Part shown: positions 1-10,372 of the stretch, in pieces
How positions within the stretch are numbered: the stretch's first letter is position 1
How the letters are laid out: the number at the start of each line of letters is the position of its first letter
NCBI GenBank assembly: GCA_963573305.1
Contig: OY754329.1
Span: 65,593,084 to 65,657,083, forward strand
Reading direction: 5' to 3'
DNA from: Pyrrhosoma nymphula
Lineage: Eukaryota; Arthropoda; Insecta; Odonata; Coenagrionidae
Length of the DNA stretch: 64,000 bases
The notes under the pieces: model-generated
What the model saw: only the letters and a program-made list of their open reading frames with translations
What the model was told of the DNA's origin: nothing
The model's database searches: none
Program-made: the position numbers and the translations under genes

Positions 1-96
1 TGGCCCCGCCACCAAACCATAAAACCTATGGAGGAAAGGGACCACCAGATGGGACCGTGAGGGCCGCTCGTGCGATCCCAGCACTGAACGTGTTAA
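1..96. repeat. piggyBac-like element end (fragment)
   Basis: The fragment ends in CACTGAACGTG followed by TTAA at 93-96, the target site used by piggyBac elements. A short imperfect stem (TGGGAC with GATCCCA) lies just inside. The neighbouring hAT remnant starts directly after the TTAA, which fits an insertion into it. A similar end, CACTGAATGTG plus TTAA, occurs at 25725-25738. The rest of the element lies outside the window, so this is inference from the end only. Confidence 0.4.
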
Positions 97-1150
97 GCAG
101 CCGAAGTGCATAAAATTATACTGCACACTCACTACACCTTTCATTATTTCTATTTTAAATCTGTTCGTGTCTTTGGTCCACTGTGCACTTACCAGAGAGA
201 AAACACATTCTGTATTAGCATTATGACCAGTTATAGAAAAAAAAAAGAATTTGGCAAGCGGTTCAGAATGGTACACATTATTAGAGGACTGATTAAAATA
301 TGCACACACCACTTCACCTGCTGGTTGGTTTTGTTTTCTTTCATAGGTAGTTCTTTAAAAAGTTTTGTGAAACTACAAAAACTCAAAACACTTTGTGTTG
401 TTAAGTCTTACATTTGCTTTTTTCATTAAGATATATGATGCAGTTTTCAACATCCTCCCATTTAGTTTTTGAAATTTACATCCATTTGAGTGTGAATGAA
501 AATGTAATGCTTTGTTTTTCCTCATAAATTTAATATAGTATGGCCATGGTTTCGACATTACTTCATCTTCAGGTACAGATTCAAAATCTTCCACACTTAT
601 ATGAATGGTTGGGCGGAGGGAGGAAGGGGGAATGGGTAGTACAGGTGTGGGGGGGGGAGGTGGGTGTGTCAGGATGGGTGGGGTTGGCTTGAGGGTTTGA
701 GCCATGGGTCTGGAATGTGGGAGGCGGATGTGGGGTGGGTGGGGAGGTGGTAGTGTCGTCGGAAACCACCAACTCCATTTGATTGGTTCAAACTGTTTAT
801 ATTGAGCCAACCACTTCTTAAGATACTTGCTGTGGCAGTTTTATTAACAACTGTTATCTCCTCATCAAAACTATCATACTCCTGTGAGTAACCTTTCTCT
901 CTTTTTTGTGTAGTTACTTCCTTTATTTTTAAGGACTTACAATTCTTCTTGCATCTTCCCTCAAGAGTCGCCAAAGTGGATTCCAAAATAGAAACAGTTT
1001 CAGTGACAGAATTTTCTTCTTTCTCTAAGTTTAATATATTATCGTTGAAAACTGATGTCAACGAGTGAACAAACTATAATTTTGAGTTTATTTATGCCTG
1101 CCACAAATAAGGTACGAAATACATAGAGATATTGCCGCAAGAAAAGAATC
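97..1150 (-). pseudogene. hAT transposase C-terminal remnant (copy A)
   Basis: This is a degenerate second copy of the hAT sequence at 15182-16124, in opposite orientation. Matching peptide pieces are SGWLNINS, SNGC, NGRMLKTAS and ILMK. Near its end the DNA corresponds to the copy-B reading NAFSLVNSQW...RNRFK, which resembles the hAT C-terminal dimerisation region. Several stops and frameshifts break it. A 285-bp insertion at 489-773 splits it. Homology to copy B runs through the point where the LTR element entered copy B, so both copies descend from one family. It codes for nothing now. Confidence 0.6.
489..773. mobile_element. 285-bp insertion with 8-bp target duplication
   Basis: This stretch interrupts the hAT remnant and is absent from the homologous copy at about 15520. 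It is flanked by TCCATTTG at 481-488 and again at 774-781, a perfect 8-bp duplication of the target. Its right half (603-770) is extremely G-rich with many runs of three or more G. Its left half carries, on the minus strand, a hammerhead-like core at 542-572. No terminal inverted repeat is evident, so the element class is open. Confidence 0.75.
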
Positions 1151-1194
1151 ACCTTGACCATGTGACCAAATGACCTTATACCATTGAACTGTAC

Positions 1195-1415
1195 TTGTTT
1201 TTTTTATTGCCATTTCATCCACCTCCAAACTGCAAAGAAGGGGAAACTCATTTGTGTCAGCAAAGACATGGAGTGCATTTTTTGCCTCTCTTGAAAACCC
1301 AGGCATAAAGTCAGCACTCTCATACCACCTGCTGATGGTGCAAGGTAGAGGTAAACGGGAGTCAAAAAATCTCCACACATGGTTATATGCTTTAGGGCTG
1401 GGTTTCCCGAACTTT
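1195..1415 (-). pseudogene. P-element/THAP9-like transposase fragment
   Basis: The minus-strand reading contains SPKAYNHVWRFF, LPLPCTISRWY, PGFSREAKNAL and CSLEVDEMAIKK. These match the order in P-element and THAP9-type transposases (proline-leucine-rich block, PGF..EA, then a CSL..DEMAIRK block bearing a catalytic-region aspartate). Only about 70 residues are present. The reading runs straight into the adjacent hAT-derived sequence, so the fragment is truncated at its 3' side. The call rests on motif order recognised by eye, without an alignment score. Confidence 0.55.
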
Positions 1416-1927
1416 TCCTGTGATGGAACACGTAAATCTTGAAATTTAAACGGAACACCTTGTTTTCTGTTAAAATGTTAAACCATTGCGTTTAGGTAGC
1501 AGGATATTCAGTGAAAACTGCCTATATAGCGGAATCGCAAGGTGCCGTAAAAATTTCCGGTTGTGGACAAGTTTCCGTCATACACAGGTTTGAAGTATTG
1601 CATAGGGATAACATATTCTTTAGCCACTTCCCTGACAGCTATTTAAAAAAAAATGGTCAAAAAAAGTCATATTTTTTTATTTCAGATTCAGAAGCATTAA
1701 ATGGCGGCAAATCCGAAAATGTTTTCCTTAATTTTTTATTCCAAATAACTAATGATTTATTCAATAATTTCTGAATGGTGCCCCTTAACGTATGAAAATT
1801 AGGCCACCTGCATATCAGTATAACTTTCCTTCCCGTAAACCTTAGCTAGACATCTAATGAGAAATACATTTAGGCTATATTACAAATGTATATACTTTGC
1901 CGACAACGTTAATGTTAACTATTAATT
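1416..1927. other. AT-rich spacer, no gene seen
   Basis: No convincing coding sequence. The left edge has GGGTTTCCCGAAC, similar to ends of short hAT-type non-autonomous elements, and a related string lies near 7030-7045. No paired terminus or target duplication was found, so it is left unclassified. Confidence 0.3.
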
Positions 1928-2830
1928 TTAGTTCATAGTACATACATCAAGAAACAACGTACAAACATTCATTGGAGTTAGGCAACCCGCATGACGACGA
2001 ATTTGCTCTGAAAATGTTTTAACAAAATTCATTTTATGACAAAAAATAAGAAACTTTAATTCTTTTACTTGATTCTCTTCAAAGAGTGCTGGAATCCCTT
2101 TCCTCAGTGTTCCAAACGAGTCAGTGGAGTGTGAAGCAAGCAAGTCGACTATATCTGGAGACATAAAAGTTATCTGTCGTCTGGCAATATCATAGGCCAA
2201 ATAATGGTTTCATTAGAGTCATCATCACTTTTGAGGACATGGGTAAATGGTCAGTCTTTATCCAAAACAGTCCTCTTTCCCGTGTAAATTGTCGTTGACC
2301 ACACGTATCCAGTTCTCGATTCACAAAGAACAAATATTTGCCAAATGAAGCTCTTTTCATAGGCATGAACTGCCCTCACCCCAATCTTCCCTTGTTCAAG
2401 AGCAGGCTCTCGTCGATGGTAACGTCTGTCTCTGGTGTATGGAGTGCCTTGAACTTTTCCTCCAGCTTCTGGCAAATCGGCCATATTTTATTTAGTTTGG
2501 CGTTGGGGTGTTTGGGGATCAAAATCGTTATTATAGGCAAAATGTGAATATTGCCTTATTTTTACGAATCATCGGTAAGATATTGTTTGTCCAAAAAAGG
2601 GAGAGGAGGGTATAGGTCTTGTCGACCAATAAAACTCAGTATCTGGCTTCCGCACTCTGCTCTGTAGCATTACAAGGGCAAAAACACGAATTTCTGAGCT
2701 TGTCACAGCTCGCCACTGATTTACGCTGGCACTACTCGGTCCCGCTTTTTCACGCAAAGTGTTACTGGTGCAGTGACTAGTTTCCCAAGTTATAAAGTCA
2801 ACAATTTCATCGTTGAAAAAATATTTTAGG
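1928..2830 (-). pseudogene. piggyBac (PGBD) transposase pseudogene
   Basis: Three minus-strand blocks in different frames follow the order of a piggyBac DDE transposase. About 2830-2569: NDEIVDFITWETSHCTSNTL, then W(R)AVTSSEIRVFALVM and KPDTEFYWS with PFF. About 2484-2251: EPALEQGKIGVRA, the region just after the first catalytic aspartate, followed by FVLCESRTGYVWSTTIYTGK. About 2200-1928: TDSFGTLRKGIPALF, matching the T.(C)GT(V)R..RKG..P block. Frameshifts and an internal deletion make it non-functional. A PGBD gene is usually 500-600 residues; less than half is recognisable. Confidence 0.72.
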
Positions 2831-3876
2831 GAACCTCATTCGGGAACCAGGTCGAAGTTCATCGAAGATTTACCTTCAAAAAGAAACCTAGGTGGTGCCG
2901 GAGGAGGATTCCTTGAAGCATTTCCTCCCTTTCCGCTTCCCGCGAATGTTCTGCTGCGCCTTCTGATTCGGAGCTGGTTTCTCCGGAGAGAGTTGACTAG
3001 GAGCCAGGAACTTCAATGTCCATAACATTGGAATCACTGCTGGTCAACACTAGATTCCTCTCTGGAATCCATTGCTGATTGCCAAATGTTACTAAGCAAA
3101 AACAAAGACTTTGCCATGGAATTCACTCTTACTACACCGCTCGTATTAGAACAAAAATTTTCGAACTAAAAATGGAATGTTTGCATCGGTGGAATTTCAG
3201 CAAAAAAGTGCATGCACTCTGAAAATCAAGGATGCGTATGCTCTGAAATTTAACGAAAGACTGTCACCATTGTCCTTATGAAAAAGTACTCATGGAAACA
3301 ATTATGATATGCAAAGGACCTCGCCCCTAGTGTGAAAAGCCAATCCCATATCTATCATACAATTTTTCTTTTCCATTCCTACCATTTCTTGGAAAATAAA
3401 CACATGTGTGCGTACCGCAACAGCATGGATTTTCCAATTAATGGTAAATTTATATCGGGAAAAGCCCATAAATAAAGGGTTGGCTGGTGGGAAAGTAGCC
3501 CGTGGAGGAAAGGGAGGTAGATTAGCACGACATGAAACCAGGCGCCAGGTTGCTTAGTGAGCCATCTGCTTTCGAGTGGGTGTTTTCTTACCTCAGGAAA
3601 GCATCAAACATGACAATAGAAGGCATTACACTTGTTTGGGATTTATCTATATCTCTCCTTTGTTCTCGTACTCATGTGGGCTAGGGTAGCACATACACAG
3701 GGCACTTGTGTTTGTTTCTATTAAGAACATACGACCTTTAGACGTCTTCATCATATAGCTGTTTTCGTAAATATGTTTCACCACTTCCGCCAGTATTCGA
3801 AGTAGAAAAATGAAAGGGGCTGATGAAATAATATTTGCAACATATCTAAACATTTAGAAAGAGATACGAACATCGC
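2831..3876. other. non-coding stretch, no gene seen
   Basis: Mixed-composition DNA between the piggyBac pseudogene and a hairpin-like terminus. It may include the 5' flank of that piggyBac element, which would read leftward, but no ORF, RNA gene or repeat boundary could be supported. Confidence 0.3.
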
Positions 3877-3962
3877 AGACTTGCCCGACTATATTCGGGC
3901 TTGTCAGATTTTGCACCACCTCGGAGCCCGAATATATGCGGGCTTGTCAGGGAAGTGGTTAA
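3877..3962. repeat. GCCCGAATATA hairpin repeat ending at TTAA
   Basis: Two related palindromic motifs occur, CCCGACTATATTCGGG and GCCCGAATATATGCGGGC, each followed by TTGTCAG. The second is followed by GGAAGTGG and TTAA at 3959-3962. This arrangement fits a piggyBac-type element end next to its TTAA target and lies upstream of the minus-strand piggyBac pseudogene. The link between the two is inference. Confidence 0.4.
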
Positions 3963-4111
3963 GAGAAATCAACTGTTTCAGCATTTTATTCACATATTAA
4001 AATACACACATAGACAACATTGCTGTTAGATCGTACACACAAAGTAATAACTTATAATGGGCTATCAAATCAATGGTTCGCGAGTTTACTTCGTGGAATG
4101 ATGACATATCT

Positions 4112-4295
4112 TTTCAAAAATAAATTTGGTTATATTTCACACTGTATTTATTAAAACTACCGGTTTCGACCTTCTCAGGTCATTTTCAAGAGTTAACAAA
4201 ACCTCTTTTGCTACCTCTTGAAAATGACCTAAGAAGGTCGAAACCGGTAGTTTTAATAAATACAGTGTGAAATATAACCAAATTTATTTTTGAAA
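4112..4295. repeat. 184-bp near-perfect hairpin (foldback element)
   Basis: Arms at 4112-4192 and 4215-4295 are inverted copies of 81 bp with a single visible mismatch, separated by 22 bp. Each arm contains ACCGGTTTCGACC. Read on the strand giving GGTCGAAACCGG, the arm resembles half of a hammerhead core but lacks a proper CUGANGA box. There is no coding potential and no clear target duplication. It is best called a foldback or MITE-like element. Confidence 0.88.
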
Positions 4296-4446
4296 CGTTA
4301 TAATGGACTGTTTAATTTTCTCGCTGCACATATGTCTTTTCTCTGCATAATTTTTACAGACATTTACCAAACTTAGTAGACCAAAGTCGTTAACGAGACA
4401 AATTTTTTTAATTTCTTCCATTCTCTGAACAACCTCTTTTTAATTG

Positions 4447-5640
4447 TTAAGTCTTGTAGTCACATCCTTTTCTTCTGTTTTTTTTTTCTTCAATATCCTC
4501 CTCCCCATCATCCTCAAAGCACCCCTTTTTGCATACTAGGAAATCAGTATTAAAATCACCACAAGTGATCGCTAATTTTTCATCTATCTTTGCAAAGTCT
4601 GTCACACTCATTACATCACACTCAATAATAGAAGTGAGGTCATAAATGTCTGCATTTGAATCACTGTTAGGTTCGTTGATTATGTCTCCATCACAGAAAA
4701 CAAGCCAGCTCTGCAGAAACATTTTGTGACACTTATACTTTTGACACTATTTATTGCTCTGGTCAACCAATTTATGGCATCCAGAACTGTTATTGATTTA
4801 GCCACTTCATTAATTTTGTTGGTTGATTCCAGAGCAGTTGAAAGAGATTGCATCAAAAGCTTTCTGTAATGAACTTTCACGTTACTAATAACCCCCTGAT
4901 CCACAGGTTGAGAGATGCTTGTGGTATTTGCTGAGAACCACGCAAGTTTAACATTTGATAGATTTAGATGAGGATGACACGTGACATTGTCCAAGAAAAG
5001 AATTACCTCTCGTCCGGCTGATTTCATTTCCCGGTTGAAAGAAAACAGCCAGTCCTCCATTATCTTAGCCTGTTCCAAGCTTTGGAGTTGTGTCGCCAGA
5101 AGGAAGCTCTCCAATGCATAACATTTTAAAACATCTGGGTCGTGTGGCTTTACCAACTACAAGTGGCTTTTCCATATCTCCCTCCATGTTTCCGCTAATA
5201 AAAACAGTAACTCGCTCTTTTGAGTATTTACCACCACCACTTATTTCACCTTTAAGAGACAAATTTTTAGTTGACATCGCATGGAAAAAAAATCCCGTTT
5301 CATCACCGTTAAAAATATACCGCGGATGGTAGTTTTTAATCGAATTTTAAATTTTCAATTTCAATCTGGAAACTACATACTGCCATTTGCCTCTCCACAC
5401 ATAGTGTTCCACACAATATTATGACGAGCTTGATAACTTTCTAGACAGCCATCAGATGCTATAAACTCTGTATTCCCAAATTTCACAGCAAACACTTTCC
5501 CTTGTGTGTGGACCATTGGTCCCAATAGTGGTACATGTTTTTTTATCTCGTCTGAACTAACCACTCCCAAATTAATTCGTTTAATTCTTTGTTCCCCGGT
5601 TTTATTATGTTTCTTTTAGAGTTCATATTTGAACCTGTTT
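4447..5640 (-). pseudogene. pogo/Tigger-type DDE transposase pseudogene
   Basis: Minus-strand blocks in order: GNTEFIASDGCLESYQARHN at about 5480-5410 (CENP-B type DNA-binding helix region); FNGDETGFFFHA around 5310-5280 with the first catalytic aspartate; NMEGDMEKPLVVGKATRPRC; then LFLDNVTCHPH (second aspartate) and FSANTTSISQPVDQGVI near 4990-4870 (third acidic position region). The C-terminus continues in another frame to 4447, ending in an acidic-basic tail. At least two frameshifts separate the blocks. Tigger transposases cut and paste at TA sites; this copy cannot encode an active protein. Confidence 0.8.
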
Positions 5641-6137
5641 GAGGAAAAAGATTGAAGTGCCTTGAAATGTATTCTTACTAACCCGCATATAATGTATACT
5701 TTAACCAATATCTGAATTATACGATTAGTATTGTCCAATATTTATGGAAGATCTTTCGGCTTGATGATTGCATGTAATAGTGTGAATCAGAATAAAGTAA
5801 AAGAGAGTCATTATCTCATAAATTGATTATTTTTTTTCTGAAAATGTTTAATTACCAATGGTTCACAATTTTGTGTTCATATTTCATTAAAATGTTCATA
5901 TAAACCACATGAATGGCACTTTGAAGCATTAAAAAAAACTTATCGAAATGAGTCACAGTAATGTCAATTTATTTAACATTTTCCTATTTCGAGATCTATG
6001 AGAAAAGAGAGTGTAAAATAATTTTTCATTACACATGGGGATGATTTCTTTTCCAATATCAATGATTAAGTTCATCTTAAGAATCATTACGATATGAATG
6101 AAATCATAAATGTATTCACGCTAACACAAACCTTTAG
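5641..6137. other. AT-rich spacer, no gene seen
   Basis: Low-complexity AT-rich DNA between the Tigger body and the possible N-terminal fragment. It could be an insertion or decayed intervening sequence; nothing in it is recognisable. Confidence 0.3.
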
Positions 6138-6314
6138 CTATTCAGTGCATAGCACTTCTTTACTCTTCAACGTGCTGTACACCTGCATTTTTCCACTTTT
6201 GAATTTCTTTTGCACCTCTTTTGCGTTGCACTGATTTCTTAAGAAAATCGAAATTTCGATGAGTTCTATGATGGCAATTTTGACCTGCAAACTCAATGCG
6301 TTTCTTTTAGACAT
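6138..6314 (-). pseudogene. possible N-terminal helix-turn-helix of a Tigger transposase
   Basis: A 58-residue minus-strand ORF starts MSKRNALSLQVKIAIIELIE, very like the psq-type helix-turn-helix start of Tigger proteins (MS.RK.LSL..K..I). It continues through CNAKEVQKKFK and ends soon after. It lies on the same strand and upstream of the Tigger pseudogene, about 500 bp away. It may be the detached N-terminus of that gene. The short length and distance keep confidence low. Confidence 0.42.
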
Positions 6315-7694
6315 CTTAATCTTGCTATGGATCCACTTACACCACTAGAGGTATTCACTGTGGACACCAGGAAATGAACTTATTCACGCAAGAGTGCGAA
6401 TTTATGTGACTCAATAAAGGGGAAAATATGGGAGAGGGTCAGGGGAAAGGCTTGTGTAGGCACGTTGATTGGCTTGGTCTTCTGGGTGGGTGCAAATGAC
6501 AGTTGGCCTATGAAGAACAGGTGTAATGGCAGAGAAAAGGGGGAAGGGAAGGATGGGGGAATGGAGGAAATGTGGGGAAAGAAAAAATGGGCCAGGAAAA
6601 TCGGGTGCGTAGTGAGTAAGATCCGTCATAACAACCAAGAATATAACAGAACGAAAAGACCCCTAGTTCAAGAATCAGCTACTTCCATGAACTTTCCCCA
6701 ACCTGGGCTTCCCGCAGGGCCTAGCGATCGAGCAAAAAATAGCAGAAGTGCGAGGAGGAGGTCAGGAGGAAGGAAATATTTTCATCAACCATTGAGCTCC
6801 CCTACCGTGTTCCTCTACCGACAGGTTCCTCTACCAGCATTCCCTTCTATTCAACTCTCTCCCAGATTCCCCTGCTTGAGGTTATCCTTGAAAATTCAAT
6901 TCCGGGAAGACTTAGCGTGGCAATCCGTGTGTTTGTTAAGCGTTATAGATAGTTTTCACTGTAAAACCATTCTAGGTTCCCTGAAACAGCCAATAGCTTT
7001 CTGCGGAGCACTTGTGTTCGCGGAACATAGTTTAGGAAACCCTGCTTTAGGGGAATAAAAGTGTAAAGTTATGGCAAACACCCTAATTACTGGACTATAC
7101 TTATGAGTCTTTTTAGCTCCATTCACTTCTATGCGTTGAGTTTTCAACAAATCCTTATTACCCTGAGGTATGTCGGAGAGCCAGTGCCTCCAAAATTAAA
7201 TTTCTTTTCCGAAAATCTTTACTGACAACTTCCAGGGAGTTAACTTGCTTTTTTAGGCGATACATGGTTTGGCGTGCAGCATTTAACTTTCTTGATTTCT
7301 CCTCTAATTTTGACGGCATCATTCTTACTTGGTGATAGAGGTTTCTTTTTGTTGGAGTTTATGGTGTTCCGCCCACTGGTGATGAAAGCTCCCTGGGCTC
7401 AGTTTGTATTGGTGTAGGTCTCTCTCTACTTACATGGCGTCATCACACGTTATCCACTTCTTCTGGTTCACCTTCACTATCCTCCAGTTGTCTTTTTTTC
7501 TGGCATATCCGAAAATTATGAGTAGCAATAATTACCAATCTGAGTAGAATTAAAAAAACATGCATTTTAAAACTTTGCAGTAAAGCATTTAAGCCATATT
7601 TCTTTTTTAATTTTATTTTAGCAAAAAAAAAAGCTTGTCGATTTTGAAGATTAATAGTCATCATGGGGTAAAAGGAAGACCTAGGAAATGGTAG
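6315..7694. other. non-coding stretch, no gene seen
   Basis: A 197-codon open frame exists at 6465-7058, but its composition is that of translated repeat and no domain is recognisable. The string GGTTTCCTAAACTATG on the minus strand near 7020-7045 resembles short hAT-type ends. Nothing else is supported. Confidence 0.35.
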
Positions 7695-7748
7695 GGGAGG
7701 GGTAGGGTTACCATGCGTCCTCTTTTTCCCGGACATGTCCTCTTTTTC

Positions 7749-9418
7749 TTCTTTCTTGAATCCCCTTCTGCTGTTAGGCGTCGGGGTCCCTCAGCCACTT
7801 TCCAAATTCTTTCCTGTTTTGAGCGAGACGCTTCACCTCATTCAGGCTCTTTCCGCGCCTGACTGCCAATCTCTCCACATATTCTTCCCATTCCATCCTT
7901 GGTCGTCCTATTCCTCGCCTTCCCTCTGTTCTTGCCTCCATCACCTCTCTTGGCTTCCTTTCCTCATTCATCCTAACCACATGTCCATACCATCTTAAAG
8001 CTTTTCTTTCCATCGACTCCACTATTGGGTCTTGCTGGAATTGGGCTCTGATTGTGGTGTTTCTCACTCGATCCCTTTTAGTGTGTCCTGCTGCTCGTCT
8101 TAGATACCTCATTTCACAGCTTTGGAATCTGCTCCTGTGTTTATCTAATAGGGTTAAGCTCTCTGTTCCGTATACCAATACTGGCTGGAAAATGGTTTTA
8201 TATACTCTCATATTTGTCTTCTCTGATATTTCCCTCTTTCCAACAATTGATTTGCTAAGCTGATAATACACCTGGTTTGCTTTATGGATTCTGTGGCTTA
8301 CTTCGGAGTCTGGCCTTCCATCACTAGTAATTTGTGTCCTCAGGTATTCGAACTTGTCAACCTGTTCTAGTTCTTGCTCTTCCCATGATATGGTCAGCCT
8401 TTCCTGCACCTTATTTTTTGATTCTGCCATAACCTTGCTTTTCCCCACATTCATTCTCATTCCATGGTCTCTAATTGCATTAGCCCATTCTTCCACTGCT
8501 GCTTGCAAATCTCTCTTATTCTTGGCAATCAATACAATGTCATCTGCATATACCAGTGACTGAACATAAACAGGCCTTAACCTATAATTTCCTATCTTGC
8601 ACCTTGGTGTTCTTCTCTTGCATTGTTTATGTATCTGGTCCATCAGATTGATGAATAGTAGAGGACTGAGGCTGTCTTCTTGTTTGACACCTTTCCTCAG
8701 AGCAAACTCTGTCGACGTTTTCCCAGCTATTCTAACCACTCCTTTCATATTTACGCATAGACTTTTAATTCTTTCAGATAGGTCTACAGATACCCCTATT
8801 TTTCGTAGTGCTTCCCATAAGCTGCATCTTGGAACAGTGTCAAAAGCTGCCTGTAAATCTAAAAAGGCTAGGGAGACTGATCCATTTCTGTTGATATATT
8901 TGTCCATCACTTGGCACACTGTAAAAATGTGATCCTGGGTTTGGCGATTTTTCCTGAAGGCACATTTTTCCTCTTCTAGTTCTTCCTCAACCTCATTTCT
9001 GAGTCTTGTTTCAAGAATTCTAGTATTCACCTTCAAAGCGACAGGAGACAGACATATGGGCCTATAGTTGCTGCATTGAGTAGTATTTCCTTTCTTGTAG
9101 ATTGGTGCTAAAATATTCAGTTCCCAATCCGCTGGGATCTTTTTCACTGTCCATGCTCTTCTGCATATCTCCCACATCCAATCAACCACTGCATTTCCTC
9201 CAAACTTAATCATTTCCGGCGCCAGGCCATCAGCGCCTGCAGCTTTACCCAGTTTTATCTTTGTTATTGCTTCCTCCACCTTGACTCATGTTATTTCTTC
9301 TCAGTTTCCTTCTTCTCTTTGAGGGTTTGGTTCAGCTTCAGTTAATTCTACTTGCTCCTGGTGACCAAAAGTTACAGCGAAGTGATTATACCATACTGTC
9401 AGCACATCTTTCTCAGTC
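7749..9418 (-). mobile_element. 5'-truncated non-LTR retrotransposon (LINE)
   Basis: The LINE lies on the minus strand inside the hAT element. Its 3' end shows an A/G-rich tail (plus strand TTCTTCTTTC) at about 7749-7760. GTCCTCTTTTTC at 7737-7748 recurs as GTCCTCTTTTTTC at about 9417-9429, giving a likely target duplication of about 12 bp; the hAT subterminal repeats themselves contain this word, which weakens the test slightly. The 5' part, including any endonuclease domain, is missing. Upstream of 9279 the frame continues through two stops to about 9420. Confidence 0.75.
7774..9279 (-). CDS. pol: LINE reverse transcriptase, 5'-truncated ORF
   Basis: A 501-residue open frame codes for a non-LTR reverse transcriptase that would copy its own RNA into the genome. 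Visible motifs: GKAAGADGLAPEM (residues 11-23), SNYRPICLSP (70-79), FRKNRQTQDHIF (108-119), FLDLQAAFDTV (139-149, first catalytic aspartates), GVKQEDSLSPLLF (197-209) and YADDIVLI (244-251, the catalytic box). The C-terminal part has RWYGHVVRM and GRPRMEWEEYV, typical of RTE-like lineages. The methionine start is arbitrary: homologous sequence continues upstream past a TGA that probably replaced a tryptophan codon (EEIT-stop-VKVEEA). An endonuclease domain would be expected further upstream and is absent. Confidence 0.85.
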   Translation of the reverse strand: MEEAITKIKLGKAAGADGLAPEMIKFGGNAVVDWMWEICRRAWTVKKIPADWELNILAPIYKKGNTTQCSNYRPICLSPVALKVNTRILETRLRNEVEEELEEEKCAFRKNRQTQDHIFTVCQVMDKYINRNGSVSLAFLDLQAAFDTVPRCSLWEALRKIGVSVDLSERIKSLCVNMKGVVRIAGKTSTEFALRKGVKQEDSLSPLLFINLMDQIHKQCKRRTPRCKIGNYRLRPVYVQSLVYADDIVLIAKNKRDLQAAVEEWANAIRDHGMRMNVGKSKVMAESKNKVQERLTISWEEQELEQVDKFEYLRTQITSDGRPDSEVSHRIHKANQVYYQLSKSIVGKREISEKTNMRVYKTIFQPVLVYGTESLTLLDKHRSRFQSCEMRYLRRAAGHTKRDRVRNTTIRAQFQQDPIVESMERKALRWYGHVVRMNEERKPREVMEARTEGRRGIGRPRMEWEEYVERLAVRRGKSLNEVKRLAQNRKEFGKWLRDPDA

Positions 9419-9802
9419 CTCTTTTTTCAGGCAACAAAAAAACAATTTATGAAAAATTACAAAATATCCTCTTTTTTTAGCCCTGAGAAAAAAATGCTCA
9501 TTTGAAACACTGTTTTAAGCCCTTGCGGTCCTTCAAAGATGGCAGCATAAGAGAGCAACGGATTTCAAAGAAGTCACTTAGGCAAACAGCATCTAGTTAA
9601 CGTCTAACTCCCTTGTATCCTCCTAAATTTCCACAGGAATTAGGAAGCCAGGGTAGTGTAGTGCTCTGTACATTGGCCTGGCACGAGAAAATACTTTTCT
9701 ACGTATTGTAACACGCCATTTTGGCCGTGTTGGCATAAGTATACGATTAAGGACGCCATTGTGTATATTTTGGGAACACGTGCTACCGCGAGGCAACAAT
9801 AT

Positions 9803-9938
9803 CGTCTATGTTATGAAAACAACTTTAAACAATACCATTTTCTGTTTACGTAAACAGACTATAACAATGCCGTCTATGTTATGAAAACAACTTTAAACAA
9901 TACCATTTTCTGTTTACGTAAACAAACTTATAATAATG
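9803..9938 (+). repeat. 68-bp tandem duplication with palindrome in LTR U3
   Basis: Two copies of a 68-bp unit starting CGTCTATGTTATG lie head to tail upstream of the TATA box. Each contains TTTACGTAAA; in the first it is extended to the perfect 16-bp palindrome CTGTTTACGTAAACAG at 9842-9857. The 3' LTR has the same pair and the solo LTR at 52778 has only one. The position and palindrome suggest a duplicated enhancer-like site; that function is inference. Confidence 0.8.
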
Positions 9939-10020
9939 AAAGGGGAATAGCCTATCAGATACGAGAGAAGGGGAGAAAACCTGGAATGTTCTAGAACATA
10001 CAGGAGGGGAGATGATATAG

Positions 10021-10028
10021 TATAAAAG
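10021..10028 (+). promoter_or_regulatory. TATA box in 5' LTR
   Basis: TATAAAAG follows the U3 tandem repeat and precedes AATAAA by about 345 bp, a normal LTR layout. The equivalent in the 3' LTR is at 14580. Confidence 0.6.
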
Positions 10029-10366
10029 GGATTGTCAAACAAGGGGCAGGGGCTTCTTCTTCTTCGTCTTCTTAACAAGGGAGCCACAAGAGACGTTTAT
10101 CGAGTGAAAGTCATACGAGAGTTTTTGCAGTGATAATTTGCCGGGAGTAAGCAGCTTTGGACAGCAATTACCAACGCCAGTGTCCTGTGTTAAGGAAGGA
10201 TCCAGGAATCCGATAAACAGATACTGGGGCATAGAGTATCGGGAATTCACTTTGTACAATATCCGGTGAAGTAGAACAAACATTATAAATTAATACGAAT
10301 ATATTTGAGAAGGGAACATATATTGATTAATTGAGTAACTAAAGTGAATTTGTTTCATAATTGCAG

Positions 10367-10372
10367 AATAAA
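10367..10372 (+). promoter_or_regulatory. polyadenylation signal in LTR
   Basis: AATAAA lies downstream of the TATA box in the LTR; the copy in the 3' LTR, at 14926, would be the working signal. The following U5 is about 250 bp. Confidence 0.5.

Noticed and set aside
669..1061. 130-residue ORF on the minus strand as a host gene
   Set aside because: Its first part matches the hAT remnant and its last part is translated G-rich insertion, so it is a chance chimera.
6465..7058. 197-codon open frame on the plus strand
   Set aside because: No domain, low-complexity and repeat-like composition, and overlapping open frames on both strands. Length alone does not support a gene.
10035..10283. 82-residue ORF on the minus strand of each LTR
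   Set aside because: The same frame in both LTRs reflects identical DNA. It lies antisense across U3-R-U5 and has no domain.
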